A stretch of 21,778 nt of DNA, taken from positions 1 through 21,778 of the forward strand of contig JAYMTA010001105.1 of the NCBI GenBank assembly GCA_036897625.1, in the 5' to 3' direction. Each line of letters begins with the position of its first letter. Within the stretch, counting starts at the first letter, position 1. The notes beneath the pieces were generated by a model. The model did not search any database, was not told the origin of the DNA, and was given only the letters and a program-made list of their open reading frames with translations. Source of the stretch: Pelargonium cotyledonis. Taxonomy: Eukaryota > Streptophyta > Magnoliopsida > Geraniales > Geraniaceae. The position numbers and the translations under genes were made by a program. Below, in pieces: positions 11,452 to 21,778 of the stretch.

Positions 11452-11535
11452 TGTTGTTGGCAAATGAGATCAGATGGAGGTTGTGAAATGATACATATGG
11501 AGAAGAAGAAAAGGCACGAAGCCATTGAGAATGTT

Positions 11536-11553
11536 AGAGAGAGAGAGAGAGAG
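11536..11553 (-). promoter_or_regulatory. CT-repeat in SEC1 5' leader or core promoter
   Basis: An uninterrupted 18-nt AG run on the plus strand is a CT (pyrimidine) tract on the SEC1 sense strand, ending 85 bp upstream of the SEC1 ATG. Such Y-patch or CT-repeat tracts are frequent near plant transcription starts and in 5' leaders. A shorter CT run lies at about 11641-11652. No clear TATA box was identified for this gene. The role is inferred from position only. Confidence 0.4.
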
Positions 11554-11742
11554 TGAACGAAAATTGCGGTACGTTTGTATGGATTGGAGGAGGAAGTGCT
11601 ACTTGTTCTTTCACATTTGCTACTCGTTCAACGCTGCACACTCTCTCTCTCCTTTATTTTCCTAATTAATCTTTGGAAAATGCTATATGTACTCGTGGCA
11701 TGTATATTTCTCATATATTTGTATTTAAAATTAAGTTTCGAC

Positions 11743-12414
11743 CAACTAATTTAGAATGTGCTTATGCTTGGAACCCTAGCTGCCTCTTCCTTCCAAGTCT
11801 ATAGTTGAGATTTGTTTCAAGCCGTCCCCGGTGGTTTGGTCGTCGAACCTACGTGTCGCCGCCTCTTTCTCTGTGTGCCGCCGCCTCTCTTCCTCTGAGT
11901 GCTAAGGTTTGATTGACGTATAGTGCAGCCGCCTCTGGCGGCTTTGCCGCTAGAGTTTTGCCTTCGGTATTGCAAAGAGATGCTAGAGCTCACGCAAAGC
12001 GCCGTATTCAGTTCAGATATGGGTCGTACTGGCAGATTTTTAGTTTTTTAGTTTTGTTTTGTTTGGTGGTCTTTCCTCCCTCATTGGATGTTGATTTTTC
12101 CTTCCTCGATGGATGTTGATTTTTGTGTTTTTTGGGTCTTCTTGTGGTTTAGGTTTAGCGTTTTTTAGGTTGTTCCGTGATCACTGATGATCCTGACTGG
12201 AATACTAGTAACTCTGGGTCTCACGTTAGGATTTGGATGTTTGTCTAGTATTGGGTTTCTCTCTACCGCTTAGATCAGGGATAGGATCAGCGATGTAGGT
12301 GCTAATTGGTTTTTGGTTCCTAGATCTTAGTCTGGTTCTTTGGAAGTATGATGTTTCTCATTGTAATTCCTTTATGATTTTATTGGAATAATACTAGTAT
12401 TATTTCTCTCAAAA
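11743..12414 (+). mobile_element. A-tailed non-LTR retroposon (truncated LINE type), copy 1
   Basis: A 16-bp direct repeat AAAATTAAGTTTCGAC occurs at 11727-11742 and again at 12415-12430, the second copy merging with an A8 run (12411-12418). A poly(A) 3' end plus a target-site duplication of this length is the signature of target-primed reverse transcription. The insert of about 670 bp is GT-rich toward its 3' end and finishes with TATTATTTCTCTC before the A-tract, similar in style to plant LINE 3' ends. No reverse transcriptase remains; a 68-codon frame at 11913-12119 is unremarkable. It inserted about 290 bp upstream of the SEC1 start codon. A processed pseudogene or long SINE are alternatives. 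Confidence 0.75.
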
Positions 12415-12733
12415 AAAATTAAGTTTCGACGAATAATAATCTGACATATATTATGATATCACTTTCCTCCCATGAATTTTTGGCGCAAAGCGCCCAGTTT
12501 ATAAAATACATTGTACACATGTCTTGTTGTGATTATGTCAAGTCATTGATGAAATAATTGATGTGTCATATCTCACTGGTTGACACATCATTTTGTACAA
12601 TATTTGGGACATATAGCACTACTTTAAATTTTGTCTTTCTTTTAACGCTTATGTTAGAAGAGGATAAAGGTCCAAATATGTTCTTATAATATCCAAAATG
12701 TATAGTCTTAAACTCTTAAATTTTTAATCATGT

Positions 12734-13480
12734 GAAATCATAAAAGTATGAAACTTTAAATCACCCTTATAGGGTTTACAGGAGTCGGTACTGGTCGGCG
12801 GACGACGGATTCCGGCGACGACTGGATTAGTGAGGGTGCAAGGGCTGGGTCCGAGAAGAAGCTAATTCTGAAATGTCGTAAGGGCAACATAAAGGACAAC
12901 TAGGGTTTGAGTGTGTGGCGGCCGGGCTATAAAGCACTATTGGCGACACTTCTTTCCTCTCTAACCAGTACGTAAGCGAGTGGCAAGGTAGGTAGGCGTC
13001 AAAGTCGGCAGGCATGTGCCGAAAAGGTTAGGCAACAGAGGCAATGGCAGAACACGTGCATGCAATTACGATCGGCTTTTCTAGGACAAAAGCCGATGTG
13101 GCAATGGAAGAGGTGACTTTGGGGGGGTTAGTTCGGAATGGAAGTTTACTGGTTCAAGGATGAGGGTTACGTATTCAATCACGACTCAGGGGTGGAGGGT
13201 TTTGGATGCAGTACATATCGAAGGGGAGAGTTTTCCTAGTGCCTTTGGTTTGGTTCAATATGACATCATGTCTTATTCATCTTATGTTTACTATATTTGT
13301 TTTGCTTATTTTAGGGACAAGGTTGTTAGGGTTAAATTTTGTATAGTTTAATCATTGTTAGTTTTGTTTGGATCAGCAATGGGTGTGGGGTTTCATGTAC
13401 GTCCTTTTTCGTCAAAACTTGTATTTATATTAATCAGTTTTTGAAATTAATAGACACTTTGTGAGTCCCCTTAAAAAAAA
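12734..13480 (+). mobile_element. A-tailed non-LTR retroposon, copy 2
   Basis: The 10-bp word TTAATCATGT sits at 12724-12733 and again at 13481-13490, directly after an A8 tract at 13473-13480. Between them is a 747-bp insert, GC-rich in its 5' half and T-rich in its 3' half, with a final segment ...GTGAGTCCCCTT before the A-tail. As for copy 1, the target duplication and terminal A-tract support retroposition on the plus strand. The two inserts do not look alike over their length, so they are probably different families or different truncations. No protein domain was recognised inside. Confidence 0.7.
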
Positions 13481-13677
13481 TTAATCATGTTATTTCATTC
13501 AGAGTATAAAGTTGTGATCCATTCTATTCCAAAATTTTATATGAAATTGACATAGAAAAATAATTAGAGCATGCATGGGTTTGTGAACAATATCACATGG
13601 TGGTTTTATGTAACCCTTTTTTTTAGATAATTTTTATTTAGAAAAAGCATATGCAATTTTTACCCTTCGTGACCTCT

Positions 13678-14010
13678 GTCTCATTGCCGCCGTGAGACAT
13701 TTTGGATCGTCATCCATGATCATATGTCTCCTCATCCATGTTCATGAACATTTGTCTTTTCGTTGCCACGAGTTATTCTAGATTTCCATCCATGGTCATC
13801 CATCTCCTCGTCCTCGCCCCCACAAGCCATTTGGATCATCCTCCATGACACTCTGTCTCCTGGCTAACGCGAGCAGCTCTGATTCGCCATCGTTGGCCAT
13901 CTATCTCCTTGCCTCTGCAAACCATTTTTGGTCGTTCTTCGTGACCCTCTGTCTCCTCGCCGTCGCAAGACATTTTGAATCGCCATTCATGGTCCTCCAT
14001 CTCCTCACCT
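13678..14010. repeat. Degenerate 48-bp minisatellite
   Basis: A TCTCC-type word preceded by CTGT, CAT or TAT recurs at about 13679, 13727, 13803, 13856, 13904, 13952 and 14000. Most steps are 48 bp, with one compound step of 76 (28 plus 48) and one of 53. Each unit reads roughly: (TG)TCTCCT, a GCC..CGCAAG block, CATTTTGGATCG, then CCATCCATGG. Because 48 is a multiple of three, a short plus-strand frame here (13845-14057) shows a 16-residue periodicity (TLCLLA / AIYLLA / TLCLLA / VLHLLT), but this comes from the repeat and does not indicate a gene. About seven diverged units remain. Confidence 0.75.
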
Positions 14011-14795
14011 CACCAAGTTACTCTAGTCGCTCCCAACAACCTGTTGACGTCCTTTAATCAAAAGGCTTTTCCAAAAAAAGACAAAACTCAAAATTTAGTT
14101 AAGTGTCAAAACACGTTAAACCATCCGCTCTTCAAACTCCCCTACACAAGCTCCGTCGAGGTCTTTATCATGACCACGTCGAGGTTCTCCCCAAACAAAC
14201 CTCCTCCGGTTGCAATAATATATTTTACTATGACGTTTAAATCAATCAAGAAGTGACTTAAAAATGATTAATAAGCCGATTTAAGACCAAATGACCCCCA
14301 CAACTCTTTGGAAGATCGGCAACACCTAAATAACATAATTCACTAACATGTCCTTGCGCCACGGCGCAATGTGACCCGGGAAGTCAATTGCCAAGGTCAT
14401 CCTCCAAAGAAATAGCTAAATTTCCCTAAGTAAATATGGGAAGTGCAAGTAAACCCATCCGAAGGGCTAACCCGAGAAAATACAAGATTAACTATCTACT
14501 CTGACGCGACACCGACAAATCATACTCACTTGGAGTGAGGCTATTGATGATACAAAAAATTTATAAGTGTACCCAACGAGTGGCAACATGACCCGTCGTG
14601 CCCGAACGCCGCGTCAATCTAGTCACGCAACACCTGATCAACTTTTAGATCATGTTCGTGAACTTGCAACAGTTTAGAGGAAAGACTAGTTTTCTTGTTA
14701 GATACAATTTAACTTGTGCGTTTTGACAAATCCATTAGAGACATGTATATGCTAATTTTATTATATAAATAAAACTATTAAGCTTAACCTAAAAT
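14011..14795. other. Unassigned intergenic stretch
   Basis: I recognise no gene, RNA or defined mobile element here. It contains a fairly GC-rich block (about 14340-14640) that differs in composition from the AT-rich DNA around it and could be an old transposon remnant, but it has no visible terminal repeats, coding motifs or target duplications. Confidence 0.4.
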
Positions 14796-14806
14796 TGACT
14801 TGTGTT

Positions 14807-14966
14807 ACCAAGGCCGGTTGGGCCAAACGATTTATTAAGCGTTTCGGATTTTTTTTGAGGTCTCTGGTTTGAGTCTCCCTGCTGACAGTACTATGGGGTG
14901 GATTTTTTGGGTTTAAAGAGTTGAGATACCACTGTTGTGTAGCTAAAAAAAAAATAAATAAAAAAC
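14807..14966 (+). mobile_element. tRNA-derived SINE, copy 1
   Basis: A 160-bp insert is bounded by the 11-bp target duplication TGACTTGTGTT at 14796-14806 and 14967-14977. It begins ACCAAGGCCGGTTGGGCC (tRNA-like head with a degraded A box), has a B-box-like GGTTTGAGTCT at 14866-14876, and ends in an A-rich tail with AAATAAATAAAAA. These internal RNA polymerase III promoter boxes in tRNA spacing define tRNA-derived SINEs. It aligns throughout with the neighbouring copy at 15012-15170. The B box carries a C-to-T change (GGTTTGA for GGTTCGA), consistent with decay of a methylated CpG, so this copy is probably inactive. Confidence 0.88.
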
Positions 14967-15011
14967 TGACTTGTGTTGATTTAGCATCTCAAGAAAAATG
15001 AGTGTACTCTT

Positions 15012-15170
15012 ACCAAGACATGTTAGCCTAGGTGGTTTAAGCGCTTTGAATTCCTTTTGAGATTTCGGGTTCGAGTCTTTTTGTTAACGGTATAGGGTGA
15101 AAATTTGGGTTAAAAGAGAAGAGGTACCCATGGGGCCACATTACATATTTCAACTGATAGAAAATAAAAT
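15012..15170 (+). mobile_element. tRNA-derived SINE, copy 2
   Basis: A 159-bp insert is bounded by the 13-bp target duplication TGAGTGTACTCTT at 14999-15011 and 15171-15183. It starts ACCAAGACATG, has a good A box TAGCCTAGGTGG (15024-15035) and a consensus B box GGTTCGAGTCT (15068-15078), and ends GATAGAAAATAAAAT. It shares with copy 1 the TTAAGCG..TTTGA block after the A box, the central GTATAGGGTG-like block, and a GAGGTACC/GAGATACC block near the 3' end. The better-preserved Pol III boxes suggest it is younger than copy 1. It sits about 380 bp beyond the EPSPS stop codon. Confidence 0.9.
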
Positions 15171-15191
15171 TGAGTGTACTCTTCCGGCCAT

Positions 15192-15265
15192 CAGGTTATC
15201 TTAGCATTGCAACCCAATATCATTCCGAAATTACATACGATCAACACAGGTTATCTTAGCATTGC
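15192..15265. repeat. 19-bp direct repeat downstream of EPSPS
   Basis: The identical 19-bp word CAGGTTATCTTAGCATTGC occurs at 15192-15210 and 15247-15265, 55 bp apart. It lies just beyond the SINE target duplication and within about 360 bp of the EPSPS stop codon, so it may fall in the 3' UTR or at its end. No function is evident; it is probably a small local duplication. Confidence 0.8.
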
Positions 15266-15548
15266 TATAATGAAACAATTTCGGGATTGCCCTTTTTTTG
15301 CTCAACTCAAATTACAGAGGCTATTTGATTTTAAGCCATTTACATTATTGTTTTTAAACAAATCCTTGAGAACCATCACCTGTACTTTAGCTTCAACATC
15401 ACAATCTTATACAATCAACATCAACCAACCAACATATTATCGAGTGGGCAATATATCCTCAAACAATAAATAGCACAACTTGCAGAAATAAATCATCAAA
15501 GAGTGATACAACTTCATCACTGCCTTGGCATGCCTACAAACAATCCGT

Positions 15549-19422
<3,874 letters not shown>

Positions 19423-19745
19423 TATATTCAAAGCACCACCTCTCTCTGAAGCTATTTTCTCTCTACAATGGCGACTGTGGGAGAGAAGAAGAAGAGTAAA
19501 TAAAAATGGTGGATTTGGGTGTAATGAGAAATCGTACTCAGATACAGAGGAGGGTGATTGTTGGAGTTTGGTTTTGGAAAACGAAGAAATGGGTAGGTGG
19601 TTGGTGGCGTTGGCTTCAAATGGTTTGGTGGGTTTTGCATATCATTAAGGTCCAAATTGTGGTCTCATCTCACCAACCCCCGCGTGGTATGGACCACATA
19701 TGTCATTTCATATTTTCATCCAAACAACCCTAAGAATATCGTTTT
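19423..19745 (-). promoter_or_regulatory. EPSPS 5' leader and proximal promoter
   Basis: This is the space between the EPSPS start codon and the inverted-repeat element upstream. On the sense strand it contains a pyrimidine-rich TCTTCTTCTTCTC tract (about 19480-19495), preceded by TTTTTATTTACT, both usual features of plant leaders. I see no canonical TATA box at a convincing distance. The several short plus-strand frames here are antisense to the leader and look incidental. Confidence 0.45.
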
Positions 19746-19957
19746 GGGTAATTACAGTTTGACCCTTGTGGCGAGCTTCGATATCAGTTACGTAATTTTT
19801 TCGAACTATATACTATTATATGCTATTAACCCATAGTGTAAAATGACGAATTTACCCTTATTCTTTCTTCTATTCAACGTAATACATCGAAACAGCTCCT
19901 CGATCTTCCTCCTCAAAATCTGAAAGCCTCTCCACCATCCACAGACCACTCTAGTGA

Positions 19958-20129
19958 CTCCACCTTCTTCCCATATTTGGGGTCGATGTCGGCCCGGCGA
20001 AGTCGCTGGAAACCAACCCTGCTCGCCACCTTCCTTCCCTAAAGCCCAAAATTCTCAAAATAAACATCATTTACTCTACCTTCCTCCCACGCCTAGTGTA
20101 GATGACAGCCCGACGAAGACGCCATAAAT
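19958..20129. repeat. Imperfect tandem duplication inside the TIR element
   Basis: Two segments of about 55 bp, 19958-20012 and 20075-20129, share the pattern CTC.ACCTTC.TCCCA, then G.GT.GATG.C.GCCCG.CGAAG.CGC, at about 70% identity and with a 117-bp period. They are more GC-rich than the rest of the element and lie between its inverted repeats. They could be captured genomic sequence duplicated before or after capture. No protein family was recognised in any frame. Confidence 0.55.
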
Positions 20130-20153
20130 CATTCATTCTTGCCTCTATCACCA

Positions 20154-20178
20154 TCTCTCTCTCTCTCTCTCTCTCTCT
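20154..20178. repeat. (TC)n microsatellite
   Basis: An uninterrupted 25-nt TC run lies inside the inverted-repeat element upstream of EPSPS. It is a simple sequence repeat, likely length-variable. Confidence 0.95.
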
Positions 20179-20463
20179 GTACTTTCAAATTTTCTAGATT
20201 GGAGAGATATGAGCCAAGACATTGACAATGAAGCAGATCTAAAATGGGTTTCATGAGCCAGAGATCCTGATTAGCTTGAGTGAAACCATTTTTGGGAGCT
20301 GAAAAAACTCAACTTGAAGCAATTCTAGTGATGGGTTTTTGATTTTTTGTCTTCTTCAAGCTTGAGGTATAAAAAAATCAAGTTTTTTCTTCAAGGTTTG
20401 TTTCTTTTCTATTTTCTCTACTATATAAAGATCAAAGATTATAACTTTACAATAAGAGCTTGC

Positions 20464-20530
20464 TAGATAGATAGATAGATAGATAGATCGATAGATAGAT
20501 AACGATTTTTTTTTTTTTTTTTTTTTTTTT
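20464..20530. repeat. (TAGA)n microsatellite followed by T25 run
   Basis: TAGA repeats run from 20464 to 20500 with a single T/A-to-C interruption (TCGA at about 20488-20491), followed after five bases by 25 consecutive T residues at 20506-20530. Both are simple repeats in the right half of the inverted-repeat element. The T run may be mis-sized in assembly. Confidence 0.93.
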
Positions 20531-20900
20531 GCTGATTTTATGAGGAATTTTCCTTCTTGTTTTTGGTGAAAATAGAGTTCAAGTTGTTGAATTTGTTTGC
20601 TCTTTTATGTGATTTTGACTTTGTTAGGCATGAAAAATGGTTTCTTAAGACCCATCATTCACGTTTCAAGATTCCGGAGGAACTCACAAAGAAGAAGACC
20701 AAAGTTGAGGGCAATTTTGTCATTTAGAAAAAAGATTGAACATGTGCACAACACATGATTCACTAAAGATCATTTTCTGATATACATAACTGACAAATAG
20801 AACTTTGAAAAACATACGGTTGTAAATAGTTGTAAAAAATAATTCAGCGGTGATAACTGAAATAAAAATTTACCATAAAAGGTCAAACAGTAATAACCCC

Positions 20901-21260
20901 GATAATTTTTAACTCATAAAAGTCTATATTCAAGGTGCATATTTGTGTACTTTCTAGTTCACGGGTATGTTCCACGTGCATTGCTTTAAATATAAAATCA
21001 TATTTATAATTCAATAATTCTTATTTTTCTCAAAACAACGAAGTTTTAATTTTAAACTAAGTAGTTTTAATCAAAATTGATATAACTTATGTAAGTAAAC
21101 TAATATCTGCCTATGAAAAAGAAAAGTAAACTAATATCCATTTTACTCTTCTTTTTATTTTTGGGTGGTTCATTTTACTCTTTTAATCTGAACTCATTAT
21201 ATTTTATGATTGTTTATCTTATTTTTTTATTTGAAATTCTAGTTGATCCGTCTGTTTTGA
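20901..21260. other. AT-rich spacer without recognised features
   Basis: This AT-rich stretch lies between the inverted-repeat element and the terminal LTR-like block. A 68-codon plus-strand frame beginning at 21113 is Phe/Leu-rich through low complexity and has no family resemblance I can defend. Confidence 0.4.
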
Positions 21261-21299
21261 CCGGAGTCAAAAGCAAGCACACTAGGATGTCGATGTGTC

Positions 21300-21778
21300 A
21301 AGTCTTCTTGTCCACGTAAGTCAAGGAACCTAAAATATTCTAAGTCTTATGATGGTTTGTCGATCCACGATGCTTGATTGCTTGGTGTCGCTGGATGTTT
21401 GAGATCTTGGAACCTGTCGCCTGAGAAGGCCAAGACACCAAAAAACGATGACCTGGGGTTGTGGATCCGGGACACCGCCTTCAGCGTGAGAGTAAGTCCA
21501 CGAAGATCACAAAGAGCTATAGAGAGCTTTCTAGATAGAGAAAGTAAAATGAGAAAGTGAAGATCCCCTTTTCTCTTGATGAGAGAGATATTTATACTAA
21601 GAACTTTTTAGTGCCACATGTCGTCGTGTGATTAGCCGAGAACAGCGTGGACCCCATTTGAGAGGCTTTTGGATCTTGGTTGACTTCGGTTGGCAGCTGG
21701 GCACCTTGCATGCCGGATGGACACGACCGACCCTTCGCAGCGTCCCGCGAGCCGGGAGCGAGGGGTCAGGAACCCGGA
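21300..21778 (-). mobile_element. LTR-retrotransposon fragment at window edge
   Basis: Read on the minus strand, the block shows a TATA box TATAAATA (21596-21589), an ACTTTCTC/CTCTCTA leader, then ACGCTGAAGGCGGTGTCC (21488-21471) and GGACAAGAAGAC (21313-21302). The same ordered set occurs on the plus strand in SEC1 intron 2. This fits U3-R-U5 of a plant LTR transcribed leftward. The GC-rich end of the window (21700-21778) would be upstream U3 that continues outside. No polyprotein coding sequence is in view and the 3' LTR boundary was not fixed. Confidence 0.55.

Larger units (their letters stand above)
19746..20900. mobile_element. Long-TIR element, Mutator-like (possible Pack-MULE), upstream of EPSPS
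   Basis: The left end GGGTAATTACAGTTTGACCC and the right end read on the other strand, GGGGTTATTACTGTTTGACC, form imperfect terminal inverted repeats. Similarity continues inward through TATCAGTTA/TTTCAGTTA to AAATGACGAATTTACCCTTA (about 19841-19860) versus AAATGACAAAATTGCCCTCA (right arm, about 20707-20726), so the arms span roughly 115 and 195 bp. Long TIRs starting GGGTAATT are typical of plant Mutator-like elements. The flanks show only a decayed candidate 8-bp duplication (ATCGTTTT / ATAATTTT). The interior has a C-rich, partly duplicated block (19895-20130) and simple repeats but no transposase, so the element is non-autonomous. Confidence 0.65.

Noticed and set aside
11154-11525. 123-codon minus-strand frame covering the SEC1 first exon
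   Set aside because: It is in a different frame from the SEC1 exon 1 coding sequence (11451-11379), which joins exon 2 in phase and matches the family N-terminus. The longer frame is a shadow.
13678-14010. Regularly spaced repeats resembling a CRISPR array
   Set aside because: The repeats are adjacent diverged units without unique spacers between conserved repeats, and the genome is a plant nuclear genome.
13845-14057. Plus-strand frame with a 16-residue repeat, resembling a repeat protein
   Set aside because: The periodicity comes directly from the 48-bp DNA repeat, the unit count is small, and indels (28- and 53-bp steps) break the frame outside this part.
14866-15078. Candidate tRNA genes from B-box matches
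   Set aside because: The boxes sit in 160-bp A-tailed inserts with target duplications and lack a foldable full tRNA cloverleaf; they are SINE heads.
19429-19431. Upstream TTG start giving three extra EPSPS residues
   Set aside because: Plant nuclear genes normally start at ATG. The first in-frame ATG at 19422 gives MAQMSK, similar to other plant EPSPS precursors.
19506-19836. Overlapping plus-strand frames antisense to the EPSPS leader
   Set aside because: Trp/Val-rich translations without domains, overlapping each other in several frames across the EPSPS promoter and the transposon edge.
20209-20256. Short plus-strand ORF starting MSQDIDNE inside the TIR element
   Set aside because: Only about 15 codons before a stop, with no family resemblance or splice continuation that could be supported.

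Overview
The window is nuclear DNA from a flowering plant, most likely a eudicot. Both protein-coding genes are split by short AT-rich GT-AG introns, one product is a plastid-targeted shikimate-pathway enzyme of the plant type, and the space between and inside the genes is packed with plant transposable elements. I cannot place the species from the sequence alone.

Two intact genes lie on the minus strand in the same direction. The first (3215-11451) has 21 exons that I reassembled by hand into a 662-residue SEC1/Munc18 protein of the plant SEC1A/SEC1B/KEULE family, a regulator of SNARE-driven vesicle fusion at the plasma membrane and cell plate. The second (15549-19422) has 8 exons encoding a 513-residue EPSP synthase precursor with a chloroplast transit peptide, all the expected active-site motifs and the ordinary glyphosate-sensitive residues. 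The two products act in unrelated processes. I see no operon-like or bidirectional arrangement, only neighbours.

Layout: 1-587 unassigned; 588-2529 a decayed minus-strand L1-type LINE with an RRM part and an endonuclease part but no reverse transcriptase; 2560-3214 the 3' flank of SEC1; 3215-11451 SEC1, whose introns hold a Stowaway MITE (5764-6005), a probable second MITE (about 4903-5228), a smaller Stowaway-like element (8966-9098) and a plus-strand LTR-like block (about 9590-10760). The 4.1 kb between the genes carries two A-tailed retroposons with target-site duplications (11743-12414 and 12734-13480), a degenerate 48-bp minisatellite (13678-14010), an unassigned stretch, and two copies of one tRNA-derived SINE family with clean duplications (14807-14966 and 15012-15170). 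Upstream of EPSPS, from 324 bp before its start codon, is a 1.15 kb element with long terminal inverted repeats resembling a Mutator-like element (19746-20900). The window ends in a minus-strand LTR-like block that shares its architecture with the one in SEC1 intron 2.

I did not find a convincing previously undescribed biological system. The most informative content is the transposon record around two conserved genes. Exon boundaries were read by eye from splice consensus, reading frame and family conservation, without transcript data.
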